Shown here piece by piece: positions 48,813 through 57,007 of a stretch of DNA of 64,000 bases. Position 1 is the first letter of the stretch, and each line of letters starts with the position of its first letter. The stretch is from NCBI GenBank assembly GCA_030388825.1, contig CP128835.1:3714001-3778000 (forward strand). Direction: 5' to 3'. This stretch comes from Rossellomorea sp. AcN35-11. GTDB taxonomy: Bacteria; Bacillota; Bacilli; Bacillales; Bacillaceae_B. The translations under genes were made by a program, and so were the position numbers. The notes beneath the pieces were generated by a model. It worked only from the letters and a program-made list of their open reading frames with translations. It did not search any database and had not been told where the DNA came from.

Positions 48813-48843
48813 GTACATTTATTATACAATACTTATACAATAC
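48813..48843 (-). promoter_or_regulatory. carotenoid operon promoter with tandem 11-bp repeat
   Basis: Minus strand: GTATTGTATAA occurs twice head to tail (48833-48843 and 48822-48832) and the second copy continues into TATAAT. A TGTACA lies just downstream near 48813. Duplication gives two possible -10 elements one helical turn apart. No clear -35 is seen. Confidence 0.5.
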
Positions 48844-48997
48844 TTTTCCACAATAAAAAACGCTTAAACTCTATTTTTCCAATTTTATTTGTTTTCTATG
48901 ATGAATGCGCTTGTCCATCATATAGTCATCACGAAAACACCTTGATAAAACCCATTCTTAATGATCTACTCGTTGTACACAGGTCTTCACAGAGTAA

Positions 48998-49034
48998 AGG
49001 CATAGCAAAAGGTTTACCCCCTTTTACTATGCCT
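48998..49034 (-). terminator. asnO terminator candidate
   Basis: AGGCATAG-CAAAAGG pairs with CCTTTTACTATGCCT; 14 pairs with one mismatch. The minus strand continues TTTACTC. Confidence 0.6.
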
Positions 49035-49108
49035 CCTTTTACAGATCATTATTACTATAAATCTATGTGTGTACCTGTCTCTTCATTCTTGTGTTTTCTA
49101 GAATCATC

Positions 49109-50956
49109 CTACTCTACAATCTCAACATTGTAATCCTTGAACCAGACATGGATCTGGGCCAGGTGGGCAAGGAGTTGAGGACCCGTCATGAGCTGGCCGT
49201 ACCACGGCACCTGGAAGGCTGAGCCACCCGTTGCAACGATTTCGTTCAGCTTTTCTTCATCAAACAGCTCATAAAGTACACTTGACTTGTCTTCGAGGAT
49301 CTCACTCAACCAGTCACTCACCAGTTTCGTGTAGACTGGATGATGAGTCTTCGGATATGGACTTTTCTTACGGTAAAGGACTTCGTGAGGCAGAACGCCC
49401 TCAAGAGCCTTACGTAAAATTCCCTTTTCTCTTCCATCATGCATCTTCATCTCCCAAGGAATGTTCCATACGTACTCTACAAGTCTGTGGTCAGCAAACG
49501 GCACCCTGACCTCCAGGCTCGCCCCCATGCTCATACGATCCTTTCGATCTAATAATGTCGTCATAAACCAAAGCAAATTCAAATAGAATAATTGCCGCCT
49601 TTTCGTTTCGACTTCACCCTCACCTTCTAATAAAGGGGTTTCAGCCACTGTGCGATCATATTGCTCAAGCACATATTCTTCCAGATTTAATTTCTTGCTC
49701 CATTCTTCTTTCAAGAGGCCCTGACGTTCAGCCGTGGAACGCATCCAGGGAAATCCCCTGCGGTCGAAATCCTCCGGCCGGTGAAACCACGGGTAGCCCC
49801 CGAATATTTCATCTGCACATTCCCCTGATAATCCTACTGTGAAATCTTGTTTAATTTCACGACAGAACCATAACAAGGAGGAATCGACGTCAGCCATCCC
49901 GGGTAAATCTCTTACATGAACCGCTTCCGTGAGATAGTCCTTTAATTGTTGCTGACTGATGACGCAGCGATGATGGACTGTATTGAACTCGGACGTCATT
50001 TTTTCAATCCACGGTGCGTCAGAATTCGGCTGAAAATCATTCGCTTTAAAATACTGTTCGTTTTCTTCATAATCAATGGAATAGGTATGAAGTTTACCTT
50101 TTCCCTCTTCTTTATAGCTATTTGCAGCCACAGCTGTAATCGCGCTGGAATCAAGGCCCCCTGATAAGAAAGTACAGAGCGGCACATCAGATACCAGCTG
50201 TCTCTTTATAGCGTCGGTCAACAGGAAGCGCACTTTTTCCACCGTTTCTGTAAACGAGTCAGTATGCTTCTCACTTTTCACATTCCAGTATCTCCATATT
50301 TTCAGGCCATCTTTTGAAAATCGGAGTGCATGGGCAGGCCGAAGCTCCTTCACTCCTTTAAATACACCATTTCCCGGCGTGCGGGATGGTCCGAGTCCGA
50401 GCACTTCCGCCAGTCCCCTGTGGTCTACATGAGGCTTAATATCCGGATGAGCAAGTAACGCTTTTATTTCAGAGCCGAAAATGATTTCCTCTTCCTTTTC
50501 AAAATAAAATAAAGGCTTGACGCCCATTCTATCCCTGCCTATAAATACATGTTCCTTTTCAGTATCCCAGACAGCAAAGGCGAAAATGCCATTTAAATGA
50601 TCAACACATTCCTCCCTCCACTCGATATAGGAAGTCAACAGTACCTCTGTATCAGAATGTCCATTGAAGGAATAACCTTTTGAAATAAGTATCTGACGTA
50701 AATCCTCCGTATTGTAAAGCTCTCCATTGTAACAGATCGTATATAGATGGTCTTTATGCTTGATGCTCATGGGCTGCCTTCCACCTGCAGGATCTACTAC
50801 AATCAACCTTTTATGACCGAACGCAACATGTTGATCAAACCACACATTCGTTTCATCAGGCCCTCTTTTAGAAAGGGTTTCAGCCATTTTTTCCACAATT
50901 TCTTTTTGACCATTCAAATGTTGCTTATAATCGATCCAACCTGTAATTCCACACAT
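49109..50956 (-). CDS. asnO: AsnO, glutamine-hydrolysing asparagine synthetase
   Basis: 615 residues; the true start must be the Met before CGITGW because Cys2 is the glutaminase nucleophile. The N-terminal Ntn glutaminase domain (about 2-210; SKRGPDE, NGELYN) is followed by the synthetase domain with the PP-loop SGGLDSS. Neighbour yisN and length match AsnO (YisO) of B. subtilis, which matters for sporulation, rather than AsnB or AsnH. GAGG precedes the start by nine bases. Confidence 0.88.
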   Translation of the reverse strand: MCGITGWIDYKQHLNGQKEIVEKMAETLSKRGPDETNVWFDQHVAFGHKRLIVVDPAGGRQPMSIKHKDHLYTICYNGELYNTEDLRQILISKGYSFNGHSDTEVLLTSYIEWREECVDHLNGIFAFAVWDTEKEHVFIGRDRMGVKPLFYFEKEEEIIFGSEIKALLAHPDIKPHVDHRGLAEVLGLGPSRTPGNGVFKGVKELRPAHALRFSKDGLKIWRYWNVKSEKHTDSFTETVEKVRFLLTDAIKRQLVSDVPLCTFLSGGLDSSAITAVAANSYKEEGKGKLHTYSIDYEENEQYFKANDFQPNSDAPWIEKMTSEFNTVHHRCVISQQQLKDYLTEAVHVRDLPGMADVDSSLLWFCREIKQDFTVGLSGECADEIFGGYPWFHRPEDFDRRGFPWMRSTAERQGLLKEEWSKKLNLEEYVLEQYDRTVAETPLLEGEGEVETKRRQLFYLNLLWFMTTLLDRKDRMSMGASLEVRVPFADHRLVEYVWNIPWEMKMHDGREKGILRKALEGVLPHEVLYRKKSPYPKTHHPVYTKLVSDWLSEILEDKSSVLYELFDEEKLNEIVATGGSAFQVPWYGQLMTGPQLLAHLAQIHVWFKDYNVEIVE

Positions 50957-51114
50957 TGTGATCATCCTCACTTTCTAATCAGACAAACTGGGCTCATGGA
51001 CACATAAATTATTTTATGCAGAAAGCTTTTAAATAGTTAATTGTCTCAATCAATCTTTACATGAATGAAATATGATAATTATGACAAGAAATGTAGATAA
51101 GGAGGGATATTCAC

Positions 51115-51678
51115 TTGAGCAACACATTTCGTTCAAATATATTAAAATCCCAAAAAAGATCCTATTCCGAGGGCACTGCTCTATTCGAAGAGGATACGTG
51201 GTACTTTTTCGAAATCGATGCCGAGGAAGAGTCTGAGCTCGAATTCTACCTCAATCATGAATTGAAAGTATATAGAGATGGTGATTGGCTTACCGGTGTT
51301 CTTTTGGAAGATGGCGTCATCGTCACACCGTATGAACGGATAAGAATCGAAAATGGAGACCGGATTCTAATCAAGAAGAATATATTGTATTCGTTGGAGA
51401 ATTTATTGGAAGAGATATCAGATGATGCCTTTCACCAGTTTACTACGGCTTTGAACAATCTGGGTTATTCCATATATGATAGTATTTTTTGTCACAATCA
51501 CCTCGTCTTCCTCGGAAACCAAAAAATCAAAGAAGGAGTCAACTTCATCACCTTCGATAACGGAGTAGAGGTTTGTGCCGTCCAGCATCACTTCACCTAT
51601 TACAAAAAAAAGCGGGACCGCTTTGAGTTCACTTTGAGCACAGGTAGACGGATTGTGATCGAAAGCTTTCACGTTTAA
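51115..51678 (+). CDS. yisN: YisN-like protein (DUF2777)
   Basis: 187 residues, soluble and acidic, starting with a TTG codon behind GGAGGG. No signal or membrane segment. Length and divergent position next to asnO match B. subtilis YisN. Function unknown. Confidence 0.75.
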   Translation: MSNTFRSNILKSQKRSYSEGTALFEEDTWYFFEIDAEEESELEFYLNHELKVYRDGDWLTGVLLEDGVIVTPYERIRIENGDRILIKKNILYSLENLLEEISDDAFHQFTTALNNLGYSIYDSIFCHNHLVFLGNQKIKEGVNFITFDNGVEVCAVQHHFTYYKKKRDRFEFTLSTGRRIVIESFHV

Positions 51679-51703
51679 AGTCATACATTGCTATAACCAA
51701 AGT

Positions 51704-51745
51704 AAAAAGCAAACACCTTTCGTTTTAAAAGGCATTTGCTTTTTC
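51704..51745 (+). terminator. yisN terminator
   Basis: AAAAAGCAAA-CACCTTT (51704-51720) pairs with AAAAGGCATTTGCTTTTT (51727-51744). Confidence 0.75.
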
Positions 51746-51853
51746 TATTGTCCATTAACATGTAAACAGAGAGGGTCCACACCTTAGACTCAATACCGGT
51801 TGACTGAGCCTTGGCAGACTTCGTGATAAAAAATAACTCAAAAGATTTATACA

Positions 51854-51886
51854 AAAGAGGCGATCCACCAGGTGAATCGCCTCTTT
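51854..51886 (-). terminator. yisL terminator
   Basis: AAAGAGGCGATCCACC pairs with GGTGAATCGCCTCTTT, a 14-16 bp stem just past yisL, with TTTTG on the minus-strand side. Confidence 0.75.
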
Positions 51887-51907
51887 GAACGCGTCATGCA
51901 GTCCAGA

Positions 51908-52279
51908 CTATCCCAGGAAATTCAATCCCAGCGGCAAACGTAATCCGAGAAGGATAACGATGATTAAAGCTACCAACAATTGAATCCAGAATACCTTCGT
52001 GCTCTTGCCTTTTTTCATTCGTACCAGGACCATTTCAAACATCCCGATGACCCAGATCCCGACCAATCCTTTGATTCCGTAAAGTGCCGGGTCAATTCCT
52101 TGATGCTTCCAGAATAACAGGGAACCCGTTAAAATGATCAGTAAGTAGAATAATCGCAAGATCATATGTACTACTTTCATGCCTTTATTCTTTCCTGCAT
52201 TATGCAAGCCTACTGCCACAAAGAAAAGAATGACGGCAATGACCCAAGTGGTTATATGGGCATGTGTATTATCAAACAT
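51908..52279 (-). CDS. yisL: YisL, UPF0344/DUF1516 membrane protein
   Basis: 123 residues with four hydrophobic segments (about 10-27, 38-60, 68-86, 97-117), matching the UPF0344 family. It lies 70 bp after yisK on the same strand, as in B. subtilis. Function unknown. Confidence 0.88.
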   Translation of the reverse strand: MFDNTHAHITTWVIAVILFFVAVGLHNAGKNKGMKVVHMILRLFYLLIILTGSLLFWKHQGIDPALYGIKGLVGIWVIGMFEMVLVRMKKGKSTKVFWIQLLVALIIVILLGLRLPLGLNFLG

Positions 52280-52351
52280 AATGAACCTCCTACAAGTAAA
52301 TAGTATACGTTCATAATATTACCATAGTCTTTACTGCAACTGTAACAATAA

Positions 52352-53221
52352 CTAGGGCTGTAACCGATTTGTCAAAATTCCAAGAGATTCGATTTCGATT
52401 TCCACTTTATCACCCTTATTCAAAAAACGGGGAGGATTGAACCCTTTACCTACTCCAGCCGGTGTGCCGGTAGCAATAATATCCCCGGGCTCTAGTGTCA
52501 TCCCCTTGGATAACGTTGAAATAATTTCAGGAATGAAGAAGATCATATCACCTGTGTTGGACGATTGGCGGATTTCACCATTTACCTTCGTCGTGATTTT
52601 CAGATGATGAGGATCACTCACTTCATCCTTTGTAATCAGATACGGACCGATTGGGCATGTTGTATCCAAACTTTTCCCTATAAAAAATTGACCATGCTTT
52701 TTCTGAAGATCCCGGGCGGTTATATCATTGAGGATCGTATATCCGAATACGTATTCCATAGCTTCTTCCTCGGAGATCCAGGTCCCTCTCCTGCCGATCA
52801 CGACAGCAAGCTCCCCTTCATAGTCAAGTTCAGCCGTCACTCCCTCATGGTTCAGTACCATCTCTTCATGGCCGACAACGGTATTCGTCGCTTTTGTAAA
52901 AATCATGAGTTCATTTGGGATATCCTGTTCACCGCCCATTTCAATGGCATGATCACGATAATTCTTCCCGACGCACATAATATTCCTCTTCACATTTGGC
53001 AGGGGCGGCAGCCATTTCACCTCATCCATTGAATAAGAACTTAATTCTGCCGGGACGTCCTGAAGAATGTTTTCTACCCTTTGTAGAAAACATTCTCCTT
53101 CTACTATCCCTGTTTGCAGGTCGTGGGGTAATTCGTGTCTCCCCGCTAATTCTATTATCCTGTCATCACTCACTACACCAAATGTACGCCTTTCTCCTGT
53201 CTGAAAGCTAACGAATTTCAT
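52352..53221 (-). CDS. yisK: YisK-like fumarylacetoacetate-hydrolase-fold protein
   Basis: 289 residues from MKFVSFQTGERRTFGVV. A short N-terminal domain precedes the FAH domain, with metal ligands in ELDYEGELAVVIG and the Gly-rich IIATGTPAGVGKG loop. B. subtilis YisK is an oxaloacetate decarboxylase that also associates with the Mbl cytoskeleton; I infer a related activity from family and synteny. The metal-binding residues appear intact. Confidence 0.85.
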   Translation of the reverse strand: MKFVSFQTGERRTFGVVSDDRIIELAGRHELPHDLQTGIVEGECFLQRVENILQDVPAELSSYSMDEVKWLPPLPNVKRNIMCVGKNYRDHAIEMGGEQDIPNELMIFTKATNTVVGHEEMVLNHEGVTAELDYEGELAVVIGRRGTWISEEEAMEYVFGYTILNDITARDLQKKHGQFFIGKSLDTTCPIGPYLITKDEVSDPHHLKITTKVNGEIRQSSNTGDMIFFIPEIISTLSKGMTLEPGDIIATGTPAGVGKGFNPPRFLNKGDKVEIEIESLGILTNRLQP

Positions 53222-53255
53222 CCTGTATCCATCCCCTTTATATAAGTAATAATTA

Positions 53256-54440
53256 TTACTCGCCCTTTTTAACCACAGAGTTCTTCCCATAGCTCAATAC
53301 TCGCCACATCTTTTCAACTGGACCGTATGTGAACTTGGATAACCAAATCTGTGAAAGGATCACTTGTATGATAAAGATCCCGATTGCAAGCATCGTCCCT
53401 GTCGTTAACGTCACTTCTCCATATAATCCAAAACCATACGAATAGAAAATGAGGGTCCCGATGATTGACTGCATAAGGTAGTTCGTCAGGGACATTTTTC
53501 CTACCGAGGATAAAGGCTTGCTCCATTTCATGATTTTTTCATTCAACAATAATATCGAAAGGATAATTGCATAAGATACTGATAAGAACGGACCTCCTAA
53601 AAAGTCCTGGATATACGCATAAGCAAAGTTGGACTGAAGGAATAATGGCAGAGACTTAATGATGAGCCCGATCACCAAGGTGCTGCTTCCCACAAAAATC
53701 CATGTCTTCTTATAATCTTTCACTTTTTCTAATAGTTGCAGTTTACTAGCCCCTGCTCCAATCATCATCATGGGAAGAATCGAAAGCAATAAGAAAATGA
53801 GATTACCCGGTGAATTGACTGCATACCAGTCTTCAAAACGCTGTTCCATAATACTTGTGAAACTCCCCGAAGCATATGCGGCAACAGAATTCTGCAGCGA
53901 CTGGATATCAGTGAACTGAGTCACTCCAGTGGGATCTGCAAATGTCATTAAAAACAGTAATATACTGAAAAACAACTGTGGCAGCAGAAACAACAATCCT
54001 CCCAACCACAATAATCCCTTTCCAGACATTCTCATAAATGCAAGAAGAAGAAGACCGAAAACCGCATAGTTAATCAAGATATCCCCTGACCAAATGAGGA
54101 AAGCATGAATGGAGCCGATTCCCAATAAGACGAGAAGCCTCCTGATTCCAAATAGGTAAAAAGACGTCCCTTTAAGGGAAGCCCTTTGCTGCTGAATCCC
54201 CAGTCCATATCCGAACATCATGGCGAACAGGGGATAAAAACTCGCCTGTACCAATACATCGATCCATGGATATAAGGCGATATCTTCAGGGGTTTTCCAC
54301 CATGAATAAGGGTCCAGATACAGGAATGGTGAATGGAAGGATATCATATTGATGATAAAAATGCCTAGTAAGGAAAATCCCCTGATCACATCGAGACTGA
54401 CAATACGTTCTGAATGTTCCGTTGGTGATAACGAGTTCAT
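53256..54440 (-). CDS. DUF418 family membrane protein (YeiB/YxaH-like)
   Basis: 394 residues from MNSLSPTEHSERIVSLDVIRGFSLLGIFI, ATG behind GGAGG. About ten hydrophobic segments. The N-terminal LDVIRGFSLLGIFIIN block and the C-terminal DUF418 region (SVGKMSLTNYLMQSIIGTLIFY, YGPVEKMWR) are diagnostic. Members are suspected acyltransferase-like or transport proteins; no function is proven. Confidence 0.82.
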   Translation of the reverse strand: MNSLSPTEHSERIVSLDVIRGFSLLGIFIINMISFHSPFLYLDPYSWWKTPEDIALYPWIDVLVQASFYPLFAMMFGYGLGIQQQRASLKGTSFYLFGIRRLLVLLGIGSIHAFLIWSGDILINYAVFGLLLLAFMRMSGKGLLWLGGLLFLLPQLFFSILLFLMTFADPTGVTQFTDIQSLQNSVAAYASGSFTSIMEQRFEDWYAVNSPGNLIFLLLSILPMMMIGAGASKLQLLEKVKDYKKTWIFVGSSTLVIGLIIKSLPLFLQSNFAYAYIQDFLGGPFLSVSYAIILSILLLNEKIMKWSKPLSSVGKMSLTNYLMQSIIGTLIFYSYGFGLYGEVTLTTGTMLAIGIFIIQVILSQIWLSKFTYGPVEKMWRVLSYGKNSVVKKGE

Positions 54441-54493
54441 GTACAGTTCCTCCAAAAAAATTAATCTTGTTTCTATTCTAACCCCAAATACGA

Positions 54494-54535
54494 AAATAGG
54501 CGATTATCACCTATTCGTTCTCATAACATAGAATA
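54494..54535 (+). promoter_or_regulatory. gerP promoter: SigK elements with inverted GerE boxes
   Basis: AAATAGGCGATT (54494-54505) is a full match to the GerE consensus RWWTRGGYNNYY. An inverted copy with one mismatch lies at 54505-54516, covering the AC of a SigK -35 (54509-54510). The -10 CATAGAATA (54527-54535; CATA-N3-TA) follows at 16 nt. An overlapping CATAACATA (54522-54530) also fits. Confidence 0.7.
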
Positions 54536-54571
54536 ACAATAGTTAACTTTGTTTTAAAGGTGTGAGTGATA

Positions 54572-54793
54572 ATGCCCGCAATCGTAGGAATTGCACAAGT
54601 CGTTAGCGTCGGTTCAAGCGCCGTCTTTCATATCGGGGATGTATTCAACATCAGTCCAATCTCAACAGCCAAAACCTTTGCAGGAGCAGGATCGTTCATA
54701 ACAGGAAAAGGGATATCCGTCTACAACGAAAGTTCCTTGACCTACACGGTGGACGATGATGCAGTAGATCAAGGAATAAACTTTAACCTATGA
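54572..54793 (+). CDS. gerPA: GerPA, spore coat/germinant-permeability protein
   Basis: 73 residues from MPAIVGIAQVVSVGSSAVFHIGD, the exact GerPA length and sequence style. A Gly/Ser/Ala-rich fold shared with GerPF. Made in the mother cell and placed in the coat, where GerP proteins let germinants reach the inner-membrane receptors. First gene of the operon. Confidence 0.93.
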   Translation: MPAIVGIAQVVSVGSSAVFHIGDVFNISPISTAKTFAGAGSFITGKGISVYNESSLTYTVDDDAVDQGINFNL

Positions 54794-54805
54794 GTGTGAT
54801 GCCGA

Positions 54806-55033
54806 ATGACGAATTATTATGTTCAACAATCCATACAGATTCAATTTATTAAAATAGGAGGAATGTCCAATTCTTCCATCTTTCAGATCGGAACATGCGG
54901 ACAGATTGCCACAAATGATTTCCTATTTAATACAGGGGGCTTTACGGAGCCTGCTCCGGAAGCTGAGAAAAACGGGAACGGAAAGCCTCCACCTTCTGTC
55001 GCACCCCTTGTTCCCCTGCAAGCGCCCGGATAA
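54806..55033 (+). CDS. gerPB: GerPB
   Basis: 75 residues, starting MTNYYVQQSIQIQFIKIGGMSNSSIFQIG. The FQIG motif and Pro-rich C-terminus match GerPB. Twelve bases after gerPA; the ribosome binding site is weak, suggesting coupling. Confidence 0.92.
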   Translation: MTNYYVQQSIQIQFIKIGGMSNSSIFQIGTCGQIATNDFLFNTGGFTEPAPEAEKNGNGKPPPSVAPLVPLQAPG

Positions 55034-55065
55034 CTTTAATCGCGACAAACGAAAGAGGTGACAGT

Positions 55066-55695
55066 ATGAATAATTATTATATGACCCCACAACAACTTTA
55101 TCAGTACATCGAAATGTTGAACACGAAAATTGTCGCGTTGGAAAAGAAAGTGAATCAACTGTCACAGGAGTTAACAACCTTGAGGGATTCCCCCAAAATA
55201 AATGTGGAAAAAATCGAATACAAATTCGACCAGCTGAAAGTGGAGTCTCTTGACGGAACCCTCAACATAGGATTGAATCCCAATTCCTTAAAGGAAACGA
55301 TTGAGGATTTAGCGGTAGAGCAAAATGTTGATGTCCAATCAATCAAGGACATCAACCCATATAAAAAAAGAATTACGGAAGAAATTAAGGCCTACATCGA
55401 TTCCGATCTCCAAAGCCTGATCCAGGATAATGAAATGCAATTTAACCGCTCACTTGATCCATCTTACTACGAAATGATCAAGCAGGATTTGATAAATCAG
55501 ATGCCACAACGGATAGATTTCTATTTACAAAACATCCCTTACATCGAATCGAAACACCAAGAAGGGGAATGGGAACGAAAAATCATCACCAAGATCAAAA
55601 AGGATATCGAGACAGCCCTTTTCTCGTTTATGTCCCAAATACCTGAACATATGGAAGGAATGAACAATCATGAACCTCCAGGTAATCAATCGTGA
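55066..55695 (+). CDS. gerPC: GerPC
   Basis: 209 residues. An N-terminal YMTPQQLYQYIEML and coiled-coil heptads (about 14-45) are followed by a mixed charged C-terminal part. It is the only mainly helical GerP protein. Preceded by GAAAGAGGTGA. The end overlaps gerPD by 26 bp. Confidence 0.92.
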   Translation: MNNYYMTPQQLYQYIEMLNTKIVALEKKVNQLSQELTTLRDSPKINVEKIEYKFDQLKVESLDGTLNIGLNPNSLKETIEDLAVEQNVDVQSIKDINPYKKRITEEIKAYIDSDLQSLIQDNEMQFNRSLDPSYYEMIKQDLINQMPQRIDFYLQNIPYIESKHQEGEWERKIITKIKKDIETALFSFMSQIPEHMEGMNNHEPPGNQS

Positions 55696-55849
55696 ATTAT
55701 CCGTAGGGAATATTGAAATTGCAGGAGTGGCGAGTTCCTCTCTCGTCCTTGTCGGGGATGCGGATATCATCCAATTGGCCTCTGCATTCGATACTCCACC
55801 TGAGTCACTGATCATCGGTCCATTTGTACCTCTCACTCCTAAAGGGTAA
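55670..55849 (+). CDS. gerPD: GerPD
   Basis: 59 residues, MNLQVINRELSVGNIEIAGV through IIGPFVPLTPKG, the usual GerPD length. The start lies inside the gerPC end, and gerPE follows after 3 bases. Confidence 0.9.
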   Translation: MNLQVINRELSVGNIEIAGVASSSLVLVGDADIIQLASAFDTPPESLIIGPFVPLTPKG

Positions 55850-55852
55850 ACC

Positions 55853-56254
55853 ATGCTAAAAAGATACTCGATCGTGAATGATTTAGAGGGTGTTACTTTA
55901 GCCTTTAGTTCAGTCTATCAAATCGGCGATTCCCAAAATATTTATGCACAATCCAAGGCTTTTGCCGTTCAACGGGAAAAAGAATTTTTCTTATCGAGTG
56001 AGGGAAGCTTTGATTCTGATGTTTTCCAAAAACCGATTACACTCCCTGCAATAAATCCACAAGTAAGTGTCAACCGGCTGAATCTCTGCCCTATAAAAGT
56101 CAATAACATGTTTATCCGTGCCACCTCCGCTTCCTCCGTCATTCATATCGGGAATACCCGGAATGTCTATATGGAAGCCAGAGTGAAAAATATCCGCCAG
56201 CTGGAGAACGGAAGCGCTCCCCAAACATTTGAAACGATCCAGGACACAAATTAA
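55853..56254 (+). CDS. gerPE: GerPE
   Basis: 133 residues. Two copies of the GerP-type repeat are visible, VYQIGDSQNIY near the start and VIHIGNTRNVY near the end, as in GerPE. Three bases after gerPD. Confidence 0.9.
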   Translation: MLKRYSIVNDLEGVTLAFSSVYQIGDSQNIYAQSKAFAVQREKEFFLSSEGSFDSDVFQKPITLPAINPQVSVNRLNLCPIKVNNMFIRATSASSVIHIGNTRNVYMEARVKNIRQLENGSAPQTFETIQDTN

Positions 56255-56341
56255 GCTTCATTTTCTTATCTTGGCACAAGAACATTCACATCTGCTTCAC
56301 ATAGGCTATCAGTATAAACATTAAAAAGAGGATGTTGATAT

Positions 56342-56560
56342 ATGCCCGCTTTAGTAGGTCCTGTCGCTATTCTTAACGTCGGTGGAGGAAATGTTCAGTT
56401 TGGAGATACAGCCATCATTTCCCCTAAATCTGCTTCAAAAACCTTCGGTGGTGCCGGAGGATTCAATACCGGCCCGTTCCAGTTAAGCTATAATGTATTC
56501 AGCGTAAATACTACATTCGATTGCAATGTCGTGGATCAACCGATTACCGGAAATAATTAA
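56342..56560 (+). CDS. gerPF: GerPF
   Basis: 72 residues, MPALVGPVAILNVGGGNVQFGDT..., paralogous to GerPA (same SPxSASKTFxGAGxFxTG block). About 90 bp after gerPE, last gene of the operon, followed by a terminator. Confidence 0.92.
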   Translation: MPALVGPVAILNVGGGNVQFGDTAIISPKSASKTFGGAGGFNTGPFQLSYNVFSVNTTFDCNVVDQPITGNN

Positions 56561-56598
56561 AACACAAAAAGTCCTTATTGCGGCTTTTTGTGTTTTTA
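56559..56598 (+). terminator. gerP operon terminator
   Basis: AAAACACAAAAAG (56559-56571) pairs exactly with CTTTTTGTGTTTT (56584-56596). The stem begins inside the gerPF stop codon. Confidence 0.88.
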
Positions 56599-56607
56599 TG
56601 TAAAGAG

Positions 56608-56910
56608 TTAACGTTTGTTCTGACGATAATTGCTTTTCTTTGTTTTCACCAGTCTCGTAGAAGGCTGCTTTCTGATCCATTTTATAAATCTATGAATTTT
56701 TTCATCACGCCTCAAGTCTTCTATGGTGTTTAACCTCGCTCCTAATTCATCATTTGTATAGAGGGAATGAATTTGTTTATGACAAGGAATGCACATCTGT
56801 GCAGTCGGGAGAAAAGTCCCCCCCACCTCCTTGGGTGTTAGGTGGTGAATCGTCGTTTCCACTTTCTGACGCAAACATAATTCACATGTTCCAACGTTTT
56901 TATTACTCAC
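56608..56910 (-). CDS. yisB: YisB-like HNH nuclease-family protein
   Basis: 100 residues from a GTG start behind GGGGG. Zinc-type HNH layout: CELC, then TIHHLTPKEVGG with the catalytic His pair, then CIPCHKQIH. It is the length of B. subtilis YisB and next to gerPF as there. Function unknown. Confidence 0.85.
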   Translation of the reverse strand: MSNKNVGTCELCLRQKVETTIHHLTPKEVGGTFLPTAQMCIPCHKQIHSLYTNDELGARLNTIEDLRRDEKIHRFIKWIRKQPSTRLVKTKKSNYRQNKR

Positions 56911-56968
56911 CAAATCCCCCTCTCTCTATTTCATCAGCATAGGTATTCCCTATTTTCAACAACTTTAA

Positions 56969-57002
56969 AAAACCACCTCGAAGACAAAGCTTCGAAGTGG
57001 TT
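56969..57002 (-). terminator. addBA terminator
   Basis: AACCACCTCGAAG (56971-56983) pairs with CTTCGAAGTGGTT (56990-57002), one mismatch, with six T following on the minus strand. Confidence 0.85.
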
Positions 57003-57007
57003 CTTTC

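Larger units (their letters stand above)
48787..49108. other. intergenic region between asnO and the carotenoid operon
   Basis: It holds the carotenoid promoter (near 48830) and the asnO hairpin (48998-49034). I see no further gene. Confidence 0.5.

Noticed and set aside
48813-48843. MerR-type operator in the carotenoid promoter
   Set aside because: The repeat is direct rather than inverted and no MerR gene is nearby.
54566-54571. Earlier GerPA start two codons upstream
   Set aside because: GerPA begins MPAIVG in the family, and the ATG at 54572 is better placed after AAAGGTG.
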